A DNA stretch of 64,000 bases from an uncultured delta proteobacterium (GTDB lineage Bacteria; Desulfobacterota; Desulfovibrionia; Desulfovibrionales; Desulfovibrionaceae): NCBI GenBank assembly GCA_903835685.1, contig CAILNX010000016.1, forward strand, positions 1 through 64,000, in the 5' to 3' direction. The position numbers were made by a program, and so were the translations under genes. Below the pieces are notes generated by a model. It was given only the letters and a program-made list of their open reading frames with translations. It did no database searches and was not told the origin of the DNA. Below are positions 1 to 7,725 of the stretch, piece by piece (the stretch's first letter is position 1; each line of letters opens with the position of its first letter).

Positions 1-438
1 GAAGAACAGGACCTCCACCTGATCGCCGGGTTTTTTATTCCTGAGTGCACCCCCCGCAAGGTGACTCCAATAGTCCTCGGGGTCCCTGGCCTTGTCCGGC
101 CTGTACTGGGTGAAAGAGGAGAAATCCTGGCCGCAGGTCAGGAACCGCAAGGCCCGGATGCGCCAGACCTGACTGCTGGCGTCCACATTGCTCTCCCAAT
201 CCCCAGGGTGTAATTCCTTCACACTGGTGGTGTTCAGTTGTTTCACCAATGCACACAGAGATTTTTCGGGGGTTTTGGATAACTCGGTGAAGAGCCAATC
301 AGATCCGCCGACGCCACATACCGGCCCAATATATTTCACCTGCAAATTTAATCCTGGATCGTCTTCGCAGGCCAGAGCCGTTCCACACAAAAAACAGACC
401 AATACTACAACCAGCATGGTGACATACAGACTTTTCAT
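1..438 (-). CDS. Secreted protein, partial (runs off the window), partner of cargo 1
   Basis: The reading frame is open from an ATG at 438 to the window edge, 146 codons, so the C-terminus is missing. A good ribosome site (AGGAGCAGGGAC) precedes the ATG. The N-terminus is a clear signal peptide (basic MKS, a hydrophobic valine/leucine core, then GTALA followed by Cys-Glu), so the mature protein is periplasmic; Cys24 and further cysteines could form disulfides or, less likely, a lipid anchor. I do not recognise the mature part. It starts 12 nt after the stop of the cargo gene at 451-1197 and should be co-transcribed from the same 143-bp element. Its composition is more AT-rich than core genes here, as in the C-terminal part of the cargo. 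By position I infer a candidate immunity or accessory protein for the cargo; nothing in the sequence proves it. Confidence 0.8.
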   Translation of the reverse strand, partial: MKSLYVTMLVVVLVCFLCGTALACEDDPGLNLQVKYIGPVCGVGGSDWLFTELSKTPEKSLCALVKQLNTTSVKELHPGDWESNVDASSQVWRIRALRFLTCGQDFSSFTQYRPDKARDPEDYWSHLAGGALRNKKPGDQVEVLFF

Positions 439-450
439 GTCCCTGCTCCT

Positions 451-1197
451 TCAATATTGCTTTTTCTCATGGATGCGGATGATCGCGTTATTGCCTTTCG
501 ATATGTCCCCACCATAACTCTTGAAAGGGCCAAAAGTATCAAATATGGAGTTGTCTTGAGCCCACTTAATGTCTTTATCGACCGGTACACCCTCTTTGGC
601 CATATAAAAATGCTGCACCTCTTCCGGCATATATTCCTCCAAGCCCATGCCTTCCTTGGCCGCCGCTTGGCAATCGTTCCAAACTTTTGGATCGAAATCG
701 TTGCCCTCGAAATAACCCACGCCCGGATTGCGCATGGCCACCACGACCATATGCTTCCTGCCGTTCTGCAAGTCCTCGAAGGACGCAGGGTCCCATTTGT
801 CCCGATTGTCAGGGCCAGCCGTGGGGTCCACGGACTGGGGCCGCATTCCTGCTGTTTCCTTATAAAGCACCCGGGGCAGATGATCCAACCTCTCCGCCTC
901 CGAGGCGTCGGCAGGGTACGGATTATAGTTGGCGGACTTGTTCCCCTTGGCCTCGGCCTCGTCCGGGCCGAAGAAATCGCCGAGGCCTTTCCAGAAGTCG
1001 CCCCCACTGTCCCCGGCCCCGGGAGCCGAACCGTCACCGCCGCCCTCGTCGGGCTGGTCCCGCATGAAGCTCTGCTTCATGTTCGGATAGAGCCACTCGC
1101 CCAGGGTTTTCTCCGGGGGGGCCGCGATGGGCGAGGTCTGGTCCTGGGTCGTATCCTCGTCGCTTCCGCTGTTCGATCCTTCCATCCAGTAGTCCAT
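451..1197 (-). CDS. Cargo protein 1: MDYW N-terminus, EKTLGEWLYP motif, unique C-terminal domain
   Basis: This 248-aa protein has no signal peptide. The ATG at 1197 has the ribosome site AGGAGAAAGCC. Residues 1-40 closely match the start of the protein at 28413-29291 (MDYW, then NSG-DEDTTQ, then EKTLGEWLYP at residues 29-38). The middle is Gly/Asp-rich and linker-like. The C-terminal ~130 residues (from about WDPASFEDLQ) are unlike the other cargo proteins and I do not recognise them. The DNA changes from very GC-rich in the N-terminal part to much more AT-rich after about codon 130, as in polymorphic toxins that swap C-terminal domains. The EKTLGEWLYP motif resembles the C-terminal tail of the phage scaffold-like protein at 37032-37901. 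The gene lies behind a 143-bp element also found before the virion operon, and a secreted-protein gene follows after 12 nt. Function unproven; particle-associated effector is the working idea. Confidence 0.75.
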   Translation of the reverse strand: MDYWMEGSNSGSDEDTTQDQTSPIAAPPEKTLGEWLYPNMKQSFMRDQPDEGGGDGSAPGAGDSGGDFWKGLGDFFGPDEAEAKGNKSANYNPYPADASEAERLDHLPRVLYKETAGMRPQSVDPTAGPDNRDKWDPASFEDLQNGRKHMVVVAMRNPGVGYFEGNDFDPKVWNDCQAAAKEGMGLEEYMPEEVQHFYMAKEGVPVDKDIKWAQDNSIFDTFGPFKSYGGDISKGNNAIIRIHEKKQY

Positions 1198-1234
1198 GGC
1201 TTTCTCCTAAAACTCTTTCGCGTTTTTGACAATA

Positions 1235-1263
1235 AAAATACCGTGCCGCATACCGCATGTCAA
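1235..1263 (-). promoter_or_regulatory. Sigma-70-like promoter of cargo locus 1
   Basis: On the minus strand a perfect -35 TTGACA (1263-1258) is followed after 17 nt by TATTTT (1240-1235). It lies 77 nt downstream of the 143-bp element and about 37 nt before the cargo start. The spacer holds ATGCGGTATG, which also occurs in the leader of cargo locus 3 (61622-61631), where the -35 is degenerate (CAGGCA) and the -10 is CATTTT. Confidence 0.55.
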
Positions 1264-1340
1264 ATATTCCCGGCCCGCGCGGCGCGAGTGCTGTCCGGCC
1301 CCTGGTCCAGGAACCTTTCGACTTGCGATCATCATGGAGT

Positions 1341-1483
1341 GGAAAAAACGACCCTCACGCTGGAGCACCCCTGGGATAGGGTAGAGCTAGGGTACAGCCA
1401 GGGTACCCACCCCTCGATAGCCGGTAGTTGTGACCATAAAAGCGCCGGGTCATCAAAGGCGTTGTCAAGCAGAGATTGGGGGG
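1341..1483 (-). repeat. 143-bp shared upstream element, copy 1 (before cargo locus 1)
   Basis: Read on the minus strand it runs from a C6 tract through GCTTGACAAC, CCGGCGCTTTTATGGTCACA and a block of three TACCCT hexamers spaced exactly 11 bp apart, to GCTCCAGCGTGAGGGTC and a T-run. It has the same length as the copies at 28186, 30910 and 61418, without indels. By eye it has about 8 mismatches to copy 2. It ends 143 nt before the cargo 1 start codon. Confidence 0.9.
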
Positions 1484-1632
1484 ACGGATGAAAAAACCGG
1501 CCGGGAGGGGGCGGGCCGGATGGGGGCGGGAAACCGGAAAACTTATTGAGCCATCCGCTCAAGGCAGTTGGGGCCAGAACACGATTTGGCAAAAATCGTA
1601 CGTTCAGGATTCCTGATTGACCCGATCCCTCA

Positions 1633-1684
1633 AAATGGGTACTTATGACTCATGAAATGGGTACTCAAAATGACCCGACGGGTC
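1633..1684 (+). promoter_or_regulatory. Operator-like repeats upstream of the XRE gene
   Basis: Two direct copies of AAATGGGTACT (1633-1643 and 1655-1665) lie 22 bp apart, two helical turns, and are followed by the perfect inverted repeat GACCCGACGGGTC (1672-1684). They sit just before the XRE regulator at 1706, so autoregulation is likely. No convincing -35/-10 pair was found. Confidence 0.4.
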
Positions 1685-1705
1685 CAAAAGAAATGGAGGT
1701 GGTTT

Positions 1706-2056
1706 ATGTCGGTACTCACGAAGGCGCGGACTACGGACGGCTTTGTTGAATTTCGGGCCTGGCTGCCCTCTACGGTTGATCCCGAAAAGATTCGGAAGGC
1801 GCTTGAGGATCTGATTTCTGCCTTAACGCCGGAAGGGGATGATGAAGAGCTGATCGAGGTGCCCCGCCCCGCTCCCTCCGAAGTGCTCCGGGGCGCACGG
1901 CTGCGCGAAGACATGACCCAGGCCCAGCTTGCCAAGGCTGTTGGCGTAGCCCGATCCAACATCTGCGACATGGAAAATGGACGCAGGGCAATCAGTGTTG
2001 AAATGGCAAAGAAGCTGGGCACCGCCTTAAAGTTTAACTACAAGGTTTTTCTCTAA
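1706..2056 (+). CDS. XRE-family helix-turn-helix regulator (antitoxin-like)
   Basis: I chose the ATG at 1706 (116 aa) because GGAGGTGG sits directly before it; an upstream in-frame ATG at 1652 would overlap the operator-like repeats. The N-terminal half (to about residue 55) is acidic and unplaced. Residues ~57-115 form an HTH_3 domain (LREDMTQAQLAKAVGVARSN, then MENGRRAIS). A single-domain XRE protein with such an N-terminus is typical of solitary antitoxins or small phage-type regulators; no toxin is adjacent. It is divergent from cargo locus 1, with copy 1 of the 143-bp element between them. Control of that element by this protein is possible but not shown. Confidence 0.75.
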   Translation: MSVLTKARTTDGFVEFRAWLPSTVDPEKIRKALEDLISALTPEGDDEELIEVPRPAPSEVLRGARLREDMTQAQLAKAVGVARSNICDMENGRRAISVEMAKKLGTALKFNYKVFL

Positions 2057-2074
2057 AATGAGTGTTCTTTACTT

Positions 2075-2117
2075 CGGGAGTCCAGAGGGCGAAAGCCCTT
2101 TGGCCCCCTGAAGGGGC
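2075..2117 (-). repeat. GC-rich REP-like hairpin, copy 1
   Basis: It contains the AGAGGGC-GAAA-GCCCTTT stem-loop with GGAGTCC on one side and GGCCCCCTGAAGGGGC on the other. The same arrangement occurs at 13803-13858 and 28125-28180 in the opposite orientation. It lies just 3' of the XRE gene and could act as its terminator. Confidence 0.55.
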
Positions 2118-2173
2118 TCACACGGCCAGGGCGCGCAGCGCAAGGCCGGACGAGCGGGCCAGCCTGCCCCTCC

Positions 2174-2908
2174 TTACGGCCGCCCGTCCTCGCTCAAGGC
2201 CTCTTCCACCAGGCGGTCCAGGGTGCCGTCCCGCTTCATGTCCCGAAGGGTTCCGGTCAGAAGGGGGACCAGGGAGAGGTGGCGGCGGTTCAGGTACAGG
2301 AACATGTCCTGGCGGGCCAAGGGGGGCTCATGGGCGGTGATCCCGGACAGACCCTTGCGCCGCACCAGGTCCTGGCCCTGGAGCAGGTCGTAGACGGCCA
2401 CATCGATGCGGCCGTGGGCCAGAAGCGCGAACAGGGCCTCCCCGTCCTTGACCTTGGTCAGGGAGCGGGCCTGGGTGATGTGCTCCTCCAGGATCTTCCA
2501 GCCGATGACGATGCCCACGTGGAACAGGGCCAGGTCTTCCCATTTCTCGATCCGCAGCTCCTGGTCCCGGGAGAAGACCGTGAAGTTGAACACCGTGACG
2601 GGCTCCGGGACCATGACCAGGTTGGGGTAGTACTTCTCGATCCCGGCCACCCGGGCGAAGTTCCCGTCGTCCAGGCCGGCGTTGGCCTGGATGAGCGCCC
2701 GCTCCGAGGGCCGGTGCGCGATGCTGGCGTTCACGCCCAGGCGTCCGAAGGCCTGGACCACGGCCCGGTCCAGGAATCCGGTCCCGGACTCAGTGGAGCG
2801 CGGCGGGCCGTGGGAGGTGTTGATGGTCAGGTTCCGGCCCTGGGCCGGGCAGGGGCCGAGCAGGCAGAGGATCAGAAGGAGGACGGCGGGCCTGACGCCC
2901 GGCCGCAC
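2174..2908 (-). CDS. Periplasmic solute-binding protein (family 3 type)
   Basis: Predicted 244 aa from a GTG at 2908; the frame is open further upstream but overlaps the preceding TPR gene, so the start is uncertain. The N-terminus is a signal peptide (leucine-rich core ending CPAQG). The mature part reads like an amino-acid-type binding protein (SBP_bac_3): an early ligand-lobe segment (SGTGFLDRAVVQAFGRLG), the hinge region GIVIGWKILEE, and a C-terminal QDMFLYLNRRH segment. There is no permease or ATPase beside it. Such orphan binding proteins are common in Desulfovibrio and may act in sensing or with a distant transporter. The GTG is 32 nt after the TPR stop, so the two genes are probably one transcript. 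Confidence 0.75.
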   Translation of the reverse strand: MRPGVRPAVLLLILCLLGPCPAQGRNLTINTSHGPPRSTESGTGFLDRAVVQAFGRLGVNASIAHRPSERALIQANAGLDDGNFARVAGIEKYYPNLVMVPEPVTVFNFTVFSRDQELRIEKWEDLALFHVGIVIGWKILEEHITQARSLTKVKDGEALFALLAHGRIDVAVYDLLQGQDLVRRKGLSGITAHEPPLARQDMFLYLNRRHLSLVPLLTGTLRDMKRDGTLDRLVEEALSEDGRP

Positions 2909-2940
2909 CCTGCCCTCGGCAACGCCCTGCCAGGCGAGGC

Positions 2941-3687
2941 CTAGCCAGCGGCCGGAGGGGCCGGGTTCCTCTGGCAGTAGTCCAGGAATTTCCTGGCCTC
3001 GACAAAGTCCGGGTTCACGGCCAGGGCGATGTTCAGGTTGTTCATGCACTCGTCCACGGCCCCCTTCTCGTAGTGGGCCCGGGCCATGTTGAAGTACACG
3101 TGCTCGTCCATGGCGTTCAGCTCCAAGGCCCGGGAATAAAAGCGGATGGACTCGTCGAAGCATTTGTTCTTGCGCAGGGTGATGCCGAAGCTGTTGAACT
3201 GCTCCCGGTTCTCCTGGGCAAAGGCCAGGTCCAGGTTGAGCAGGGTGTTCAGGACTTTTTTCAGCTTATCGAACTCTTTCTTTTCGGTGTAGACCTGCCC
3301 CAGACCGTAGTTGGCCTTCACGCTCTGGTCGTCGATCATGAGCGATTTCAGGAACTGCTTCTCGGCCTCGTCCAGCTCGCCCTTGGCGAACAGCTCCTGG
3401 CCCTTGGCGATCTTTTCCGCCAGGCTCTGCAGGGCCGGGACCGTGTTGCTTTTGTAGTACTGGGGCTCGGGGTTGTAATGCTTGAGGAACTCCTTGATCG
3501 GGATTTCCTGCTTCACCCCCGAGGGCACGTGGTAGATGTTCAAGGGCTGGACCTCAATGGTGTCCTGGGCCAGTTGGCGCACGTACCAGTAGCTCAAGGT
3601 CTCGCGCTTGGTCATGGAATCGCCCAAGCCGATTTCAGACATTTTCTTCAGGGAATAGACGCCCAGGATGAGGGGAAAAGTTGGCAT
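2941..3687 (-). CDS. TPR-repeat protein
   Basis: The protein is 248 aa with ribosome site GAGGAAGCTC before ATG 3687. An N-terminal segment (to ~residue 80) is unplaced. From about residue 90 there are consecutive helical pairs with TPR spacing (AKGELDEAEKQFLKSLMID, then VKANYGLGQVYTEKKEFDK, FDESIRFYSRALELN, HVYFNMARAHYEKGAVDECM, and a last partial repeat). There is no signal peptide or membrane segment, so it is a cytoplasmic protein-protein interaction scaffold. The partner is unknown. It is upstream of, and probably co-transcribed with, the binding-protein gene at 2174. Confidence 0.8.
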   Translation of the reverse strand: MPTFPLILGVYSLKKMSEIGLGDSMTKRETLSYWYVRQLAQDTIEVQPLNIYHVPSGVKQEIPIKEFLKHYNPEPQYYKSNTVPALQSLAEKIAKGQELFAKGELDEAEKQFLKSLMIDDQSVKANYGLGQVYTEKKEFDKLKKVLNTLLNLDLAFAQENREQFNSFGITLRKNKCFDESIRFYSRALELNAMDEHVYFNMARAHYEKGAVDECMNNLNIALAVNPDFVEARKFLDYCQRNPAPPAAG

Positions 3688-3904
3688 GAGCTTCCTCGTA
3701 AGGGGCGGTCAAAGGGTCCGGGGCCAGGCGGGCATCCGCCCGCGCCCAGCCAAGCTTATAGCCTGGCCCTCGGGAAAAGGTCAATCATATTCCCGGGTTT
3801 TCCACCAGGAACGCAGACGGGCCGCCCGCCCCGGCCGTTTCGGACAACGGCCGAAAAAAGACAAATTGTTCCAACATGTTAAATCTTTGACTCCGGCCCG
3901 GGGA

Positions 3905-4666
3905 TCAGCGGGAAAAACCGGCCTTGCGGATGGCCTGATCCACCCGGCGGACCAGATCCGGGTCCACGGCCCGGGAGTACATGATGTGCCGGGCGTTGCC
4001 CTGGGGCAGGTCGGTCAGGGGCAGGACCGCGAAATCGGCCCGGGCCAGGCCGGTGACAACCAGAAGCTGGTCGATCTCCTCCGGCCCGGTCAGGAAGAAG
4101 TCGAAGCGCCCGGCCCTGAGCATGTGGAAGAGCTGGGCCTGCTCGCCGGTGACCAGGATGGTCCGATTGGCCAGGGGGGGCAGCAGGGCGTCCACGGCCG
4201 CGCCCTCGGAGTGCCCGGCGATGCGGCCCATGGAGAAGCGGCCCGAGGCGGCCAACCCAGCCAGGGTGGTCTGGCCCGCGAACGAGCCCGCCTCCTGGCT
4301 GCGCACCAGGGCCACCGGCGGGCGGTCCACGTGGACGGGCAGGGAGAAGCGGGCGAAGGCCTCCCGCTCCGGGGTCTTGAACCAGCCCAGGGAACAGGCC
4401 CGCTCCCCGGCCTGGATGGCGGCCAGGACGCGCTTGCTGGGCATGGAGCGGAACACCGGGTTCACCCCGGCCTCGGCCAGCAGGCGCGCGGCCCGCTCCA
4501 GAAAGAATCCGCCGGGCTGGCCGGTCGGGCCGGTGAAGTAATAGGGCGGGTACTCGATGAAGAGCACGTCCAGGTCCACCGGGGCGTCAGGGGCCGCGCA
4601 CACGGCCGGGCCCGGGGCCGAAAAAAGAGCCAGGGCCAGGAAGAGACAGAGAAGCCGGGTGGGCAT
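3905..4666 (-). CDS. Periplasmic solute-binding-like protein
   Basis: The protein is 253 aa from ATG 4666 with GGAG seven bases upstream. The signal peptide is MPTRLL plus a hydrophobic core ending VCAAPD. The mature sequence begins with a beta-strand and YPPYYF ligand-lobe motif (LDVLFIEYPPYYF), then FFLERAARLLAEAGV and an SMPSKRVLAAIQAGE segment, the usual start of SBP_bac_3 proteins of the type found alone in Desulfovibrio and Pseudomonas. The C-terminus has DPDLVRRVDQAIRKAG. No transport genes are adjacent. The ligand cannot be read from the sequence. Confidence 0.75.
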   Translation of the reverse strand: MPTRLLCLFLALALFSAPGPAVCAAPDAPVDLDVLFIEYPPYYFTGPTGQPGGFFLERAARLLAEAGVNPVFRSMPSKRVLAAIQAGERACSLGWFKTPEREAFARFSLPVHVDRPPVALVRSQEAGSFAGQTTLAGLAASGRFSMGRIAGHSEGAAVDALLPPLANRTILVTGEQAQLFHMLRAGRFDFFLTGPEEIDQLLVVTGLARADFAVLPLTDLPQGNARHIMYSRAVDPDLVRRVDQAIRKAGFSR

Positions 4667-4731
4667 GGGGCTCCCTTGAGGACTGGCGCGCACACGTCCG
4701 CGCCGGGTTCGCTCCAGTTCGGGCTGGGGCC

Positions 4732-4760
4732 TGGATACCCACAAGAAAGTGTCCTGACAA
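4732..4760 (-). promoter_or_regulatory. Sigma-70-like promoter of the binding-protein gene
   Basis: On the minus strand TTGTCA (4760-4755), a 17-nt spacer and TATCCA (4737-4732) precede the ATG at 4666 by about 65 nt. Confidence 0.4.
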
Positions 4761-4988
4761 GGGGTCTGGCCTGGGCCTGGGAATTGGCGTTGACCTTCCG
4801 GCCGCACAAGGGTAGAAAATAACTGTTCTTATTTTTCGGCTCAGACGGACCCTGTTTTTTTCAGGCCCGAATCGGCCCGAATCGGCCAGTCTGGGAGGCA
4901 GCGGGCCGGTCATTTCTCTACTTGACGAAAATCAGCCCTTCGGGCTAGCCCGGAACTATTCCGAATCTCTCAAGAGGACCGCGTCCCT

Positions 4989-6947
4989 ATGGCCAATCCG
5001 CCCTCTCCCCTGGAAAAGGAAGTCATGGCCGCCATGCGCCAGGCCAGCAAGGACCGCATCCTGGACGAGGAGCAGTTCCATCTCCTGGCCCAGGACCTGA
5101 TCACGGAGTTCAACACCAATCCCTTGAGCGCCCAGGAGATCTACCAGGCCACCTATTTGCGCAACCGCATCCTCTACGAGCAGGACCCCACGGCCGCGCC
5201 CAAGTTCAAGGAGGCCTACAACACCTTCATGAAGGGCATCGCCAAAAGGCTGCGGGACCACGACCAGCCCGAGAACCAGACCGGGATCATCAAGGTGGGC
5301 ATGTACAACCGGGCCAAGGCCCGGATCGGGCTGACCAAGCCGGTCTGGGACAGCCGGGAGGACGCGGCCCGGGAGAGCACGGCCCTGTTCGAGGCGCTCT
5401 ACGCGGGCATGGACGTGCTCTACCGCAAGGTCCAGGGCAAGCTGACCCGTTCGGTGAACCTTTTCGGCAGCCCCTTTGCCCGGGTGGATGTGGCCGCCTT
5501 CGAAAAGGCCCAGCTCGGCCCGGATTTCACCGCGCTCATGGGCAAGCTGGCCCCCCAGGTCAAGCTGCTCACCCCGGGCCTGCACCGCCAGAACCACCTG
5601 CTTTTCGAGATACTCCGCCGCCAGATGGGCCAGCTTCCGGTGCCCCGGGAGTACATGGCCTGGGCCTTCATCGGCCGGGACGAGTTCTTCACCGGCCTGC
5701 ACGCCCTGGCCACCCAGGCCATGATGAAGACCGGCCGGGCCGAGGAGTTCCCGCCCGAGGAGCAAAAACGCCGGGCCGAGGCCCTGGTCCAGGCCCTGGA
5801 CTTCATCCCGGTGGCCGGGGACGCGGCCGAGGCCTACGTCCGGGACCTGTCCCGCATCCTGGGCCGCAACCTGGCCCCCCGGCCCCCCGAGGAGTTGGAC
5901 AGCGTGACCATCCAGACCGGGGAGGATCGCCTGGAGGACCTGGTGGTCGAGTTCACCCCGGTCAAGGACCCGGCCGACGGCCCGGCCCCGGGAGCAGGCC
6001 CGGCCCGGCCCCGGAGCGCGGCGGCGGGCAAGGACGACGACCTGGTGCGCACCCGGGGGTTCGTGTGCAACAGCCGGGCCTTTTTCGCCATGGACCAGGC
6101 CCGGGTGGAGTCCTTCCTGCGCCTGGAGACCCTGCGCAAGATGCCCAAGGCCGCGCTTCTGGCCCAGGAAATGGTCGAGGCGGCCCGGCGCTACAACGAG
6201 GACTACCGCGTGGCCTGGACCGAGGGGACCACGCGCTTCACCCTGGGCAAGACCCGGCACCGACGCATGATCCAGGGCCGCAGCGAACTGATCGCCAAGC
6301 TCCTGGAGCTGTCCAAGCTGCTCTTCCAGCCCGGGTCCCCGCTCACGGTGGTGGACAAGCCCGTCTGCCTGCAATCCATGGCCGGGGTGCTGGAGTCCGT
6401 GGGCGAGAACGGCGAGGACTACGACACCATCCGCAATCTTTTGGCCAAGAATTTCGTGCAGGTGCGCAAACTGCGCATGCCCCCGGAACTGGACCTGCGC
6501 CTGGTCAAGGACGAGGAGTCCGAGGCGGCGGCCGCCAAGCCCCTGGCCCAGGGTCTGGGCGGCGGGCCACCGGCCTCCATCTTTCCGGCCGAGGTGGAGT
6601 CCTGTTTGAAGGCCCCGGAGGGCGCGGGCCTGGCCCTGGCCTATCTGGTCCAGGTGGAGCGCTACCGCCAGGCCCGGGAACGGCTGGAGGGCATGGAGGC
6701 CAACTGGCGCGCGGGCATGGCCTCGGCCGAGGACCTGGACCGGGCCATGCAGGATTTCGGGACCCAGATCTCCCAGGCCGTGGCCAAGATGGCCGAGGCC
6801 GAGGCCCACCTGAAAAGCGGGGGCTTCCTGAACACCCGGCTCATGGCCTACCTAAAGGACCCGGTGCACGCCCAGCTCATCCTGGAGCGCTACGCCCACG
6901 ACCCGATCCACTCCGCCGTGCTGCGGGATTTAGGGCAGCGGGGGTAG
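4989..6947 (+). CDS. Hypothetical cytoplasmic protein, 652 aa
   Basis: The ATG at 4989 follows CAAGAGGACC. The protein has no signal peptide or membrane segment. It is mostly helical and rich in charged residues, with a Pro/Ala/Gly-rich linker near residues 315-345 (DPADGPAPGAGPARPRSAAA) that separates two roughly equal globular halves. The first half contains QEIYQATYLRNRILYEQDP and GLHRQNHLLFEILRRQMG; the second contains ETLRKMPKAALLAQEMVEAA and TRFTLGKTRHRRMIQGRSEL. I do not recognise either half. The codon use is that of the host, so it is a real resident gene. The gene is single, convergent with higBA. No function is proposed. Confidence 0.75.
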   Translation: MANPPSPLEKEVMAAMRQASKDRILDEEQFHLLAQDLITEFNTNPLSAQEIYQATYLRNRILYEQDPTAAPKFKEAYNTFMKGIAKRLRDHDQPENQTGIIKVGMYNRAKARIGLTKPVWDSREDAARESTALFEALYAGMDVLYRKVQGKLTRSVNLFGSPFARVDVAAFEKAQLGPDFTALMGKLAPQVKLLTPGLHRQNHLLFEILRRQMGQLPVPREYMAWAFIGRDEFFTGLHALATQAMMKTGRAEEFPPEEQKRRAEALVQALDFIPVAGDAAEAYVRDLSRILGRNLAPRPPEELDSVTIQTGEDRLEDLVVEFTPVKDPADGPAPGAGPARPRSAAAGKDDDLVRTRGFVCNSRAFFAMDQARVESFLRLETLRKMPKAALLAQEMVEAARRYNEDYRVAWTEGTTRFTLGKTRHRRMIQGRSELIAKLLELSKLLFQPGSPLTVVDKPVCLQSMAGVLESVGENGEDYDTIRNLLAKNFVQVRKLRMPPELDLRLVKDEESEAAAAKPLAQGLGGGPPASIFPAEVESCLKAPEGAGLALAYLVQVERYRQARERLEGMEANWRAGMASAEDLDRAMQDFGTQISQAVAKMAEAEAHLKSGGFLNTRLMAYLKDPVHAQLILERYAHDPIHSAVLRDLGQRG

Positions 6948-6957
6948 GAAGAGGGGG

Positions 6958-7263
6958 CTACGCCGACAGCCCCTTGCCCACAACCGGCGCGACCCGCGCC
7001 ACCAGGATATCTCCCTCGTGCTGGCGGGCCTGGGCCAGGTCGTAGGCCATTTGCAGGCGCAGCCAGGTCTCGGCCGTGCTCCCAAAGGCCTTGGCCAGGC
7101 GGATGGCCATTTCCGGCGAAATTCCCGCCTTGCCGTTCACCAGATTGTTTAGGGCCTGGCGGGAGACGCCCAGGGCCTTGGCCCCTCCAGTGACGGACAG
7201 GCCCAGGGGCTCCAGGCAATCGTAGCGCACGGTCAGCCCCGGATGGGGAGGATTCTTCATCAT
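6958..7263 (-). CDS. higA: HigA-type antitoxin
   Basis: This 101-aa protein has the HigA layout: N-terminal [20 protein letters not shown], an HTH ([20 protein letters not shown], then [20 protein letters not shown]), and [16 protein letters not shown], the signature of XRE antitoxins paired with HigB/RelE toxins. It starts 9 nt after the toxin stop, the usual toxin-first order of higBA. It should neutralise the toxin and repress the promoter at 7558-7586. Confidence 0.9.
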   Translation of the reverse strand: MMKNPPHPGLTVRYDCLEPLGLSVTGGAKALGVSRQALNNLVNGKAGISPEMAIRLAKAFGSTAETWLRLQMAYDLAQARQHEGDILVARVAPVVGKGLSA

Positions 7264-7272
7264 ATCGGCCCC

Positions 7273-7551
7273 CTAGTGATAGTCGAGGTAGTCCACGTCA
7301 GTCACGTCCTGTCCCTCGAAGCGGAAGATGATGCGCCAGTTGGCGCGAATGGTCACGCTCCACATCCCGGCCCGGTCGCTCTTGAGCGGGTGCAGCCGGT
7401 ATCCCGGAAAATCAAGGTCGTCGGGCCGGGTGGCCTGGTCCAATTGGGCCAGAACGCGCCGGATTTTTTCCACATGCTCCGGGTTCAGACCACGCCGGTC
7501 GTCCTCTTCGTACAATCGGCGCAGGCCGCGATGTCGGAAACCCAGGATCAT
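7273..7551 (-). CDS. higB: HigB-type mRNA-interferase toxin
   Basis: A 92-aa RelE-superfamily toxin. I chose ATG 7551 (MILGFRHRGLRRLYEEDDRR), which matches the usual HigB start. An upstream ATG at 7572 lies inside the promoter spacer, upstream of the predicted transcription start, so it cannot be used. Diagnostic segments are LNPEHVEKIRRVLAQLD, FPGYRLHPLKSDRAGMWSV and NWRIIFRFEGQDVTDVDYLD, the C-terminal strands of HigB with the catalytic/ribosome-binding Arg and Asp. Family role: cleavage of mRNA on the ribosome. With the -10 exactly 6 nt upstream of the ATG and no ribosome site, the transcript is predicted to be leaderless. Confidence 0.88.
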   Translation of the reverse strand: MILGFRHRGLRRLYEEDDRRGLNPEHVEKIRRVLAQLDQATRPDDLDFPGYRLHPLKSDRAGMWSVTIRANWRIIFRFEGQDVTDVDYLDYH

Positions 7552-7557
7552 GGGCAA

Positions 7558-7586
7558 AGTGTATATCGACAATTGTCACTTGTCAA
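7558..7586 (-). promoter_or_regulatory. higBA promoter with palindromic operator
   Basis: On the minus strand TTGACA (7586-7581), 17 nt, TACACT (7563-7558). The perfect palindrome GACAATTGTC (7568-7577) lies in the spacer and is a likely HigA operator. The predicted +1 falls on the A of the higB ATG. Confidence 0.75.
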
Positions 7587-7620
7587 TACCCGCCCGTACC
7601 CGCCTGATCCACCCATCCCA

Positions 7621-7672
7621 AAAGACAAAAAGCCGGGGCCGACACAGGCCCCCGCCCGTGCCGACCCCGGCC
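7621..7672 (-). terminator. Intrinsic terminator of wrbA
   Basis: On the minus strand a long stem (GCCGGGG paired with CCCCGGC, extended with two mismatches, 7672-7632) is followed by TTTTTGTCTTTT (7631-7621 region). It lies 54 nt after the wrbA stop. Confidence 0.65.
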
Positions 7673-7725
7673 CAAACATGCTTCTTCCTACGGGGGTCGC
7701 CCCCGCCCGTGAATCGATCCGGCCC

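Noticed and set aside
1332-1592. Small gene in the 1.2-1.65 kb gap
   Set aside because: The frame covers the 143-bp element and low-complexity GC sequence, with no ribosome site.
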